Assembly: GCA_030849065.1 (NCBI GenBank)
Contig: JASAON010001444.1
Location: forward strand, 1-28,593
Reading direction: 5' to 3'
Source: Jaenimonas drosophilae
Taxonomy: Eukaryota; Euglenozoa; Kinetoplastea; Trypanosomatida; Trypanosomatidae
DNA: 28,593 nt
Shown: one piece after another, positions 1-7,041 of the stretch
How positions within the stretch are numbered: the stretch's first letter is position 1
Layout: every line of letters starts with the position of its first letter
The notes under the pieces: generated by a model
The model's input: only the letters and a program-made list of their open reading frames with translations
Databases searched by the model: none
Told to the model about the DNA's origin: nothing
Program-made: the position numbers and the translations under genes

Positions 1-463
1 CAAGACACCAAAAATCACACCACGGTTCTCCTGTCCCGCGGGACACGCGTTGCGGGCAAACACAACAACAAAGAAGAAGAAACAAATCGACGTAAAGATA
101 AAGAAACAACAACAAGAGAAAAAGTCTTTTGTGGTGCTCCCGACGCTCCTCCTCCTTCGGCGATGTTCTTGTTGATGTTGGTTGTGTGGTGGCACCTTAT
201 GGCTGGCTGCACCCAGAACACCCTGTGAAGTAAGGAGAAGTGAGGGGTGCCGACTACATATAAGATTGTTTTCTTTTACTTTTTTTTTTTCACGTGTTTT
301 TTTTTTTTTCGCATCTGTTCGTACGTCTGTACGTCGAACCTCCGTCACTCACGCAAGGTTCCTCAAGGACGCATTCTCTTATGAGAGACCCACAGTGAGG
401 ATGCAACGATGGATGCCATGCCAACCATCATTAACATCATCATCATACACAGACACAACCATG
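1..463. other. Gap downstream of the LRR gene
   Basis: No convincing gene lies here. Read on the minus strand this is the 3' flank of the LRR gene followed by the approach to a further gene outside the window. It holds a long pyrimidine tract on the minus strand at about 60-125, a plausible trans-splicing signal for that next gene, and an odd T-run/CACGTG/T-run block at 280-309. Open frames on either strand here are short or overlap the LRR gene antisense and have compositions expected of non-coding repeats. Confidence 0.5.
280..309. repeat. Two T-runs flanking a CACGTG palindrome
   Basis: About eleven T, then the six-base palindrome CACGTG, then about thirteen T on the plus strand. On the transcribed (minus) strand these are A-runs. 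It lies about 155-185 bases downstream of the LRR stop codon. It may be simple sequence or part of the 3' UTR; its function is unknown. Confidence 0.6.
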
Positions 464-2281
464 CTATCTCCGTTGTTGTGGTATGAAGGACTGACTCCCA
501 CCGCCCCACATGCTGCCAAAAAAGGCTGCATCGCTGGGCACCCCAAAGGAAACATCTGCCTCCATGTTGTTGTTGTTGTTGTTGTTGTTGCGCTGCTTCT
601 TCGTCGCCATGCCTGCTCCACCACAGCCATCACCACCTCCTCCATCGTTCTTGGTATCACCAAACTCAATGCGGTTCCTCAGATTTGGCAGTGCCATGTG
701 CAGCATCTGCGCATGTATTTGCATCGAGGCATCCAGAATGAGGCGATTCAAGGTGGAGCTGCCACTCAGACACTCAACGTGAGAGATGTCAGAACATCCA
801 TCGAGTGCGAGGGTTTGAAGGCTTGGAAGCTTGGCGATGCTCATGAGCTGGGCATCATCCACCATGGTACGACACAACCGCAGCATCTTGAGGTTCGTCA
901 GCGCGTGAATATTGGCGAGATTAACAAGATTGGAGCATCCATCGAGATCCAGAGACTCCAGGTTGGCGAAGGAGGGCCCAATCGGGCCATCCACGAGCCA
1001 TGCGAGCGAGGTGAGATCGAGATTGTCGCGCATGGTTAAGTTGCGCAATCCAGAAACCGAAGGCGGTGAGTTGAAGTGGAGCGAGGAAAAGCGAATGCCG
1101 TCGAGGTTCAACGTAACGAGGTTTGGGCTCATGGAGGCCAACATGGCGGCAATGCTCGTGGGCATGATGTGTTCCGCATAGCGGCAGTACAACAAACGCA
1201 GCTCAGAAAACTTACTCACGCACTCCACGCTGGTGATCTTGGTGCAGCTGTTGATGGCCAGACGGCTGAGCTGTGGGCAGCGCGCAGAGAGGAGCTCGAG
1301 GGCGATGTCGCGCACCTGCGTGCCAGAAACATTTAAATCAAAGAGATATGGCAGCAGAGAGAGTGGTGATCCATCCGTGATGAGCTCGCAGCCACACAAA
1401 TTAAGCCGTGAGAGGTTGCGGCAGTTGTTGGCAATCATGAGTACCACCTGGTCGTCCACGTACTGCGAGCAACCTTGAAGGTTGAGCTTCCATAAGGTCT
1501 TGAGGCGTGAGATGGGGCTGAAGTCGGAGATGTTGCGGCAGTTTTTGAGGCACAGCGCCTTCATCCACATCTGCGCACAGGCGTGCTGGAGAACCTCGTT
1601 GGTGCTCGTCGCAGGGTCCAGCGTGAGTGCGGGATCTCCGTTGTTGTTGTTGTTGTTGTTCTTGCCACTACCGTTGTTGTTGTTGGTGTTGTTGTTGTTA
1701 GGATGGGTAGGAACCGTGCCAAATGGCATCATTGCTACGCCAGGCGGAGGCATATTCATGGCCATGGCCATGGGTGGCATGGCGAGTGCGTTGATTGGCT
1801 GCCGCGCGGGAAGCTGAGCTCCAGCCATGGCGGGGTTGGTGGCCGCGAGATGCATCGATGTGGGCTCCATGAAGGCCCCGTTGAAGAGGGAAGAGGTTTG
1901 CATTGACGTACGTGGCCGTTGACCATCATTCTCGGCCGTTGGGGAGGACGGGCCGCTGTTTGTGTGAAGATCGAGGCCCATGCGCTGCAGCTCATCCTCC
2001 AACTGCCGGCTAAACATGTTGTGATGGTCAGCGGAGGCATCAACGTCATGGAAGGCGGCGGGCGATGTGTGGGCGACCTTGGACGGCGCAGTGGAGCCCA
2101 TGAGAGCAGGCCTTCTAGCATCGGTGCTGTTGGTGTGGGAAACATCCGCGTAGCTCTGCAGCGTGGAGTGATGATGCAGCTCTTGTTGCTGCTCGAGTAC
2201 TTCCAGACGGAGGCTGAGTGAGCGCACCTGAAGCTGGAGTAGCTCAATCATGCGCATGCAGCTGCTAAGCTGTTGCTCCAT
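464..2281 (-). CDS. Coiled-coil leucine-rich-repeat protein
   Basis: 605 residues from an ATG at 2281 to TAG at 464. Residues 1-35 form a probable coiled coil (MEQQLSSCMRMIELLQLQV onward). About 40-220 is low complexity and disordered, with Met/Pro-rich and Asn-rich runs (about 194-215). From about 230 to 545 there is a chain of leucine-rich repeats of the cysteine-containing/AMN1-like kind, with units such as LWKLNLQGCSQYVDDQ, LSRLNLCGCELITDG and LESLDLDGCSNLVNLAN. A second poly-Asn run lies near 564-574. Such repeats form a curved solenoid for protein binding; the partner cannot be told. No F-box, kinase or membrane segment is visible. This is one of the many LRR proteins of kinetoplastids and its exact orthologue is not recognised. 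It follows the SNAP-like gene after a gap of about 860 bases. Confidence 0.85.
   Translation of the reverse strand: MEQQLSSCMRMIELLQLQVRSLSLRLEVLEQQQELHHHSTLQSYADVSHTNSTDARRPALMGSTAPSKVAHTSPAAFHDVDASADHHNMFSRQLEDELQRMGLDLHTNSGPSSPTAENDGQRPRTSMQTSSLFNGAFMEPTSMHLAATNPAMAGAQLPARQPINALAMPPMAMAMNMPPPGVAMMPFGTVPTHPNNNNTNNNNGSGKNNNNNNNGDPALTLDPATSTNEVLQHACAQMWMKALCLKNCRNISDFSPISRLKTLWKLNLQGCSQYVDDQVVLMIANNCRNLSRLNLCGCELITDGSPLSLLPYLFDLNVSGTQVRDIALELLSARCPQLSRLAINSCTKITSVECVSKFSELRLLYCRYAEHIMPTSIAAMLASMSPNLVTLNLDGIRFSSLHFNSPPSVSGLRNLTMRDNLDLTSLAWLVDGPIGPSFANLESLDLDGCSNLVNLANIHALTNLKMLRLCRTMVDDAQLMSIAKLPSLQTLALDGCSDISHVECLSGSSTLNRLILDASMQIHAQMLHMALPNLRNRIEFGDTKNDGGGGDGCGGAGMATKKQRNNNNNNNNMEADVSFGVPSDAAFFGSMWGGGSQSFIPQQRR
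565..590. repeat. GTT/AAC trinucleotide repeat coding poly-Asn
   Basis: About eight perfect GTT units on the plus strand, read in the LRR gene as AAC (Asn). It is probably length-polymorphic. Confidence 0.9.
1640..1699. repeat. Interrupted GTT/AAC repeat coding poly-Asn
   Basis: Three GTT blocks separated by short interruptions encode two or three Asn runs joined by Gly-Ser-Gly-Lys and Thr. It marks a disordered linker between the N-terminal coiled coil and the LRR domain. Confidence 0.85.
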
Positions 2282-2403
2282 CCTTGCGAAATACTACTGC
2301 TACTACTACGTGTGCGTGCGGAGAATCAGGATCAGCTTGCCTTGATGAGTGCTCGCTCTCGTGTTGCTCCCGTACCGATCACTGAGGGAGTGAGAAGTAT
2401 AGG

Positions 2404-2454
2404 CTTGGATAGCGCAGAGGAAGGAGTGTTTTGATTTAGAGAAAAAACAAAAAG
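2404..2454 (-). promoter_or_regulatory. Putative trans-splice acceptor of the LRR gene
   Basis: On the minus strand a T-rich pyrimidine tract (2438-2454) and a second one (CTCCTTCCTCT) precede the first AG at 2405-2404. This would give a 5' UTR of about 122 nt. Inferred from the general kinetoplastid rule that the first AG after a polypyrimidine tract receives the spliced leader. Confidence 0.45.
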
Positions 2455-2470
2455 TGTGTTGTTCGCGTTT

Positions 2471-2484
2471 GTGTGTGTGTGTGT
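2471..2484. repeat. GT dinucleotide microsatellite
   Basis: Seven perfect GT units just upstream (in transcription) of the LRR splice signal. Confidence 0.8.
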
Positions 2485-3144
2485 TTCAGCGTGAAGAAAC
2501 ACAATGACGTTTTCTGTTTGGTTTCTGTTGTGTGCTTCTGACTTCTGACTAGTAAGAGACTGTTGATGAAAAATGATCTGCGTCTTCGTACACGTGTGCT
2601 AATTTTTCTGCACGTCGTTTTGTGTGTTTGACGGGGGGTCTCAGCTCGTTAATCTCCACACGTGAGGGTGCTCCACGAGGTGAGTGTTTTCCCTACGTAA
2701 AACAAAGAAGAATGAATCAAGCAAACGAGGCACCACCAACGTGCTGCTTCGCGACAACGAAAAGAAACCCGGTTCGTGTGGGAAATGTGTGGCGTGTTGC
2801 CAATGAGAGTTGTTCCGGAGAGAGCTTCTCTCTCCACACAACAAAACAACTTTCACCGCAGCGATGAAAGAAAAAACTAGAATAGCCAATTGCCAATTTG
2901 TGCGTCTCAAGCGAGAAGATATGATGATGAACTGGAAACAACAACAACAACACGCACCAAGAAGAAGAAGAAGAAGAGAAGGAAAAAGCAACGAACATGT
3001 ATATGAGAAGAAGAGCACGTGTGGCAATAAGGATGCGGGTGCATGTGAAGATACAGAGCGACGATTATGATTGTGTTTCGAGAGAGGTGAGGTGCGCAAG
3101 ATACTTTGAAAAGGGGCAGAAGAATTGCCTGACGGGTGCTCGTC

Positions 3145-4434
3145 TTACCGCAGATCGCAATCATCATCGTCATCATCAACATCATGAGTGTTGTGGGGTC
3201 CTGTGGCAATGGCAGGTACCTCCCCTACCCCTCCCACATTGCCGTGTTTCGGCTCCTCTGACGGCAGTTGGCAGAGACGTGGCAGGTCCATCGCCATGCG
3301 CGAACACACCGCCGTGATGAAACTAAACTCTCGACGACTGCGCAGCACCTCGTCCAGCGCTTCCTGTGATCCCTCCATCAACGCCGCAACAAGAGCGTTG
3401 GCGGCCTGTGCTTCGGCGGAGGCACGGAAGCCGTAAACGTGCTGCATGGGGCGAGAATCCTGAAGTTGATGAATGACGGCACGGGTGCGCTCTGGCAGTG
3501 GGCCAACACCCTTTTGTTGTTGTTGTTGCTGTTGTTGCAAACTCCACGAAATGAGGAGGACGTAGAGCTCCAGACATGTCTTGGCGGCGTTGTTTTCTTG
3601 CTTGAGTGCTTCATAGGGGGAGGCGTTGGCCACGTAGTCTGTGAAGTGCAGCACACTCGCCACGCTCACATCTTGTTGCGCCGGCTCCGCAGAGATGTTC
3701 GCAGAAACCCCAATCAGCCGCTTCAACGTTTCCACGGCCAACTCCATCTCACCCGCATGTACGCAGTGAAGGAGGTGTTGGCGCTCGAGCTCCACGAGTG
3801 GGAAGGGGGCCGCACCTTCATCCTGCCATCTTTGCACGTACACCTCTCGTGCGGCGCTGCACACGTTGTGAAGACGTTGATGCCAGCGTCCCTCAAGCTT
3901 CGCATCTCCACGTACCAGGGCAAACTTTGCGGAGGCACCACTGCTCGTGGTGCGCGTCTGTGGTTGGTTGGATGGAGGCAAGTAGCTCTGCATGCGTTGC
4001 ACCTGCTTGATGAGCACCTCACCCTGGCGATCACTTTGGCCGAGAAGGGCGTAGCGTTTTCCCGCTTCAACGCCAAGATCAATGCTCTCCTCCACCATTT
4101 GCACCAGTGCAGCCTGTTGTTGCTTGGTGCTTGACGATGATGAGAGACCCTCCTCGATGCACTGCTCGAGAAGATTGCTCATGCTCACGTGGCAGCGCGC
4201 ACATGCCAAATCATCATGCTCCTTATCGTACTGCTCCACAGCCAATCGCCACGCCTCACGCGCCTTGGCCACCAATTTGGCACGTGCGTAGAGCTGCCCC
4301 GCCTTATCGTAGTCTGCGGCCGCACTTCCATGATCGGCAGACCACTTGAAGATGGATGTGCTAAGGTGCTTCTTGGCACTCTTCATGAGTGCATCTCCGT
4401 CAGCCTCTTTGCCATTCCTGCCTGCTCCTGACAT
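3145..4434 (-). CDS. NAPG: Gamma-SNAP-like NSF attachment protein
   Basis: 429 residues, ATG at 4434, TAA at 3145. SNAPs bridge SNARE complexes to the ATPase NSF, which then disassembles them after membrane fusion; they are cytosolic or peripheral on membranes. The N-terminus matches the gamma-SNAP pattern: residues 28-50 contain IFKWSADHGSAAADYDKAG, aligning with the FLKWKPDYDSAASEYGKAA region of animal gamma-SNAP, followed by TPR-like helical repeats to about 150 and again about 180-400. The extreme C-terminus is an acidic run ending Asp-Leu-Arg; a penultimate Leu in that setting is the alpha-SNAP signature needed to stimulate NSF. At 429 residues it is longer than the usual 290-315, mainly through a Ser/Gln insert near 100, a linker near 155-170 and a poly-Gln run near 299-307. 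Family assignment is good; gamma rather than alpha is inference from the N-terminus. Confidence 0.8.
   Translation of the reverse strand: MSGAGRNGKEADGDALMKSAKKHLSTSIFKWSADHGSAAADYDKAGQLYARAKLVAKAREAWRLAVEQYDKEHDDLACARCHVSMSNLLEQCIEEGLSSSSSTKQQQAALVQMVEESIDLGVEAGKRYALLGQSDRQGEVLIKQVQRMQSYLPPSNQPQTRTTSSGASAKFALVRGDAKLEGRWHQRLHNVCSAAREVYVQRWQDEGAAPFPLVELERQHLLHCVHAGEMELAVETLKRLIGVSANISAEPAQQDVSVASVLHFTDYVANASPYEALKQENNAAKTCLELYVLLISWSLQQQQQQQQKGVGPLPERTRAVIHQLQDSRPMQHVYGFRASAEAQAANALVAALMEGSQEALDEVLRSRREFSFITAVCSRMAMDLPRLCQLPSEEPKHGNVGGVGEVPAIATGPHNTHDVDDDDDDCDLR
3514..3537. repeat. GTT-type repeat coding poly-Gln
   Basis: TTG/CAA units with one CTG interruption, read as Gln in the SNAP-like gene. 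It is probably an exposed loop between helical repeats. Confidence 0.85.
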
Positions 4435-4461
4435 GAATCTGGTGAATATATGTAGGAGGTC

Positions 4462-4480
4462 GTTGTTGTTGTTGTTGTTG
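4462..4480. repeat. GTT trinucleotide repeat
   Basis: Six GTT units between the candidate splice acceptor and the start codon of the SNAP-like gene, so probably transcribed in its 5' leader as an AAC repeat. Confidence 0.85.
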
Positions 4481-4506
4481 TGTTTAGTACCCGAAGAATT
4501 CCTACG

Positions 4507-4572
4507 CTACACATGTTGCATATACATGATGTGATGATGATGATAAGGAATGACGAGTGGATTGAGAGAGAT
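4507..4572 (-). promoter_or_regulatory. Putative trans-splice acceptor of the SNAP-like gene
   Basis: A minus-strand pyrimidine-rich stretch starting ATCTCTCTCAAT (4572-4561) and continuing through TC-rich sequence is followed by its first AG at 4508-4507. It predicts a leader of about 72 nt. A nearer AG at 4440-4439 would leave only four bases and is less likely. Confidence 0.35.
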
Positions 4573-5196
4573 CCCACACACACGAAACATGGCACGTGAT
4601 GGCAAAAGACGTACAACAACAACAACTAACATGTTGTTGTTACGTATTTTATTCTTCTTCGGTACAAAGAAATCGATGTAGATGGATGTGTAGTTGATGG
4701 GCACCCCGGCATGCTCCTCCCGTCTCACTCATCACATCGCGCAAACGAACATCATCAGCGCTCATGTGGAGATGTGTTTGTGGGAAGAGCTTCGGGCGAT
4801 GCCACCAACAACACAAACTTCCGTCGATACAACAACACTCGCATTGATTGATTCTATGATCCGAAACGAGCAACACAACACAAGACATGCACATACACGC
4901 ACACAGGCACACAAACAAATGGATGGAAGGACGGATGCCACCTAACCGAAGGTACGAAGTGGAGGAGCATCGATGTGTGTGTGGCGAGTGTGTGCGCGTG
5001 CTACGCGATTGTGGTAGGTGAAGGAGATGGAGAAGCAGCAGAGCTCTCATCTCCACGCAACCAAATAAATAAATCAGAATGATTAGTCTCTCTCCTATGC
5101 ATCTTGGCATGAACGCAGGATGATCATCGAAGGTGCCAGACAATAGAAAAAACGTTGACGCTGATGTGCTGTGCGTGTGTTTGTGTGTGCGTATCA

Positions 5197-6792
5197 TCAC
5201 GTTTCTGCCGTCTCTGGGTTGTGCTCCTCAAAGAGCTCTCGATGCACCTCCTTCTCAGGCTGCTCCTGCACGTCATCATCATCTTGATGCTGCTGTTGCT
5301 GTTGCTCGTCATGTGTGGCGTGAATCTCATCTGCCGTGGGCTCCGCAACATCTTCGCCGGGCGACGGAATTGGCGGAGGAAGCCGTCGTGGAGGTGGTGC
5401 GGGGGTGGAGGACTCACGCTCATCATCATTGCCTGCAGCAGCAGCATCCATCGATTCCATCTCATCATAGGTATACACGCGCTCAGGATCCATGTGATGA
5501 GACTCTTGTTGCTGGTGTTGTTGTTGTTCCACCTCGGCTGCGTCAACGTGTGCGTCAGCCTCCTCCTCCTCCTCCTCTTCCTCCACGTGCGGCTCTCCGG
5601 CACCGTGTGCGGCTGCCGTCGCTTGCGCCGCCACCATGAGATGATCGCGATCATCATGCGTGTACGTCGCGGTGGTCTGCGGAGGTTCCTCCGTCGTGAA
5701 ACCATCGCGATGCTGATCGCTGCGCGTGCTCGCCTCCACATCCAACGCTACGCTTCCTTCATCTTCATTCATATCATGCGAGTAGGTGGCGGCGGGTGCA
5801 ACGTGAATCTCTGCCGTTTCACTGCGAAGATTCTCTTCGATTGGCCCGCCAACGACATCATCGGGCGGAGATGATGGTGAGTGTGGAGATGTTATGTCCG
5901 GCACAACCTCATCCAAAACATGATTGCTGTTGTTGTTGTTGTTGTTTTCATCAGCTTCTGCCGCAGCTGGAGCACCGCTAGGTGGTGGGGGAGGTACCCG
6001 GTACAGGAGCTTATCACCAGGCATCTCCACCTTATCATGTACGGGACTCGGCAGCACCTCTACACGTGCCGTACTCGTCATCGCCCGTGGTGTTGCATCC
6101 AACTCATCGTGTTGTTGTTGTTGTTGTTGGTCGTAGTAGCGTGATGATGCATCATCGACGGGGGCAGGACTTGATTCACGTGTTTCATGGCTCGGTGAGG
6201 ATGCAGCAACGCGATGCAAATGATCATCATCATCATCATCATCGTCGTGCGCATCCTTGTGTTGTGAAGCCATGGCAGCAGGATCCACGGTTGTTGGTGC
6301 GGCTGTTGGTGGAGGTGCCCGCAGCTCCAGCTCTCCCGACGTAGGTGATTGGCTGTTGTTGTTGTTGATGCTGTAGCGTGAGTTGCGGTCTTGCATCGCA
6401 TCGCGTGGCACACTGGGTGAGTCAGCCTCATCCTCCAGCGCGGCGGCCGGCGGGCTCTGACGTGGTGGCGGAGATGCCGGATCGAGCACACGCAGCTCCA
6501 CTGCGGGCCGATTTGCCTGGATGAGCTGCGGCCCCTCATCATCATGATAATCAATGAAGCCACCACGTTGTTTCAGCTGCTCAATCTCACGCTGACGTCG
6601 CTGCTGCTCGAGACGGTCGCGCTCCTGAAGACGCTTTTCATGATCATCTGCACCAACAACGGCGGCAGGCTTGTTGTTGCTAGGAGGTGCGGCAGCAGTA
6701 GCAGCTCCACTACGTGCGCCGGGTGCCGCCCGTGTGTTGGCTGCTGGAGCTTTGCTGCTCGTGGTGCTCTCCTTACTCTCGAGACAGCCCAT
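5197..6792 (-). CDS. Acidic low-complexity protein with MGC acylation signal
   Basis: 531 residues from the ATG at 6792 to TGA at 5197. The frame stays open a further 45 codons upstream, but its first codon is TTG and no ATG precedes 6792, so this start is firm. The N-terminus MGCLESKEST fits the N-myristoylation consensus (Gly2, Ser6, basic residue at 7), with Cys3 a likely palmitoylation site. That suggests attachment to the plasma or flagellar membrane. Residues 50-76 form a charged helix (KRLQERDRLEQQRRQREIEQ) followed by GGFIDYHDDEGPQLI, the best-ordered motif. The rest is disordered and acidic, rich in Asp, Glu, His, Pro and Ala, with an Asp-run, a Glu-run, and poly-Asn and poly-Gln runs. 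No enzyme domain is recognised. It could be a membrane-tethered scaffold; the function is unknown. Confidence 0.75.
   Translation of the reverse strand: MGCLESKESTTSSKAPAANTRAAPGARSGAATAAAPPSNNKPAAVVGADDHEKRLQERDRLEQQRRQREIEQLKQRGGFIDYHDDEGPQLIQANRPAVELRVLDPASPPPRQSPPAAALEDEADSPSVPRDAMQDRNSRYSINNNNSQSPTSGELELRAPPPTAAPTTVDPAAMASQHKDAHDDDDDDDDHLHRVAASSPSHETRESSPAPVDDASSRYYDQQQQQQHDELDATPRAMTSTARVEVLPSPVHDKVEMPGDKLLYRVPPPPPSGAPAAAEADENNNNNNSNHVLDEVVPDITSPHSPSSPPDDVVGGPIEENLRSETAEIHVAPAATYSHDMNEDEGSVALDVEASTRSDQHRDGFTTEEPPQTTATYTHDDRDHLMVAAQATAAAHGAGEPHVEEEEEEEEADAHVDAAEVEQQQHQQQESHHMDPERVYTYDEMESMDAAAAGNDDERESSTPAPPPRRLPPPIPSPGEDVAEPTADEIHATHDEQQQQQHQDDDDVQEQPEKEVHRELFEEHNPETAET
5928..5946. repeat. 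GTT/AAC repeat coding poly-Asn
   Basis: Short GTT array inside the MGC-protein gene, read as Asn. Confidence 0.8.
6111..6129. repeat. TTG/CAA repeat coding poly-Gln
   Basis: The same trinucleotide as the poly-Asn array 165 bases away, but read one frame over, giving Gln instead of Asn within one gene. Confidence 0.85.
6222..6246. repeat. ATC/GAT repeat coding poly-Asp
   Basis: An array of ATC units (GAT on the sense strand) encoding about eight Asp residues in the MGC-protein gene. Confidence 0.85.
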
Positions 6793-6899
6793 GACGATGA
6801 TGCTGTGTGATGATGAAGTTTTTGTTGTTGTTGGTGTTGTGTGGCGGTGAAGCTCCCTCTGAGCTACACAGAATGAGTTACTACAAAGAATCTTCAGTG

Positions 6900-6939
6900 C
6901 TTGCAATAACGAAGGTGGAAGACACAAGTTGAGCAGAGA
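6900..6939 (-). promoter_or_regulatory. Putative trans-splice acceptor of the MGC protein gene
   Basis: Minus-strand pyrimidine-rich tract (CTCTGCTCAACTTGTGTCTT and following) with the first AG at 6901-6900, giving a leader of about 107 nt. It also supports the start at 6792, because the upstream in-frame TTG at 6927 would lie before the acceptor. Confidence 0.45.
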
Positions 6940-7041
6940 TGTTGTTGGCGTGATTCTGTCTTCACGGCATGGGGATCATGACGATGGTGTTGTTGTTGTT
7001 GTTGGTTGCTGATGGTACACGAGAGTATAGATGTTGTTGCA

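Larger units (their letters stand above)
2282..3144. other. Gap between the SNAP-like and LRR genes
   Basis: Holds the 3' UTR of the SNAP-like gene and the 5' UTR of the LRR gene. A GT run lies at 2471-2484 and a CAA run at about 2936-2950. A minus-strand open frame (2641-3099, 152 codons) encodes a Leu/Ser/Cys-rich sequence of the kind produced by pyrimidine tracts and is not believed to be a gene. No tRNA or other RNA gene was recognised. Confidence 0.5.
4435..5196. other. Gap between the MGC protein gene and the SNAP-like gene
   Basis: Contains a GTT run at 4462-4480 in the presumed 5' UTR of the SNAP-like gene, an opposite-orientation CAA run at about 4611-4626, and a CA-rich stretch at about 4870-4916. 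A 183-codon minus-strand open frame (5200-4649) overlaps the stop region of the upstream gene and looks like translated CA/GT repeat, so it is not called. No RNA gene was recognised. Confidence 0.5.

Noticed and set aside
328..345. Minus-strand GGTTCGAC resembling a tRNA B-box
   Set aside because: Flanking bases do not form a T-arm and there is no A-box, acceptor stem or anticodon arm at the right spacing.
464..1039. Plus-strand frame of 285 codons (from 182) opposite the LRR gene
   Set aside because: Antisense shadow of LRR repeats and the poly-Asn run; it begins in repetitive gap sequence.
2641..3099. 152-codon minus-strand frame with hydrophobic Leu/Cys-rich sequence between the SNAP-like and LRR genes
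   Set aside because: The composition is what a pyrimidine tract gives in translation (Leu, Ser, Phe, Cys runs); it shows no domain and lies where leader and 3' UTR sequence is expected.
4649..5200. 183-codon minus-strand frame overlapping the end of the MGC-protein gene
   Set aside because: His/Thr/Cys/Leu-rich translation of CA/GT repeats, overlapping a better supported gene; no recognisable family.
6793..6927. In-frame 45-codon extension of the MGC protein
   Set aside because: It starts with TTG, contains no ATG, and would lie partly before the likely splice acceptor; it would also destroy the acylation signal.
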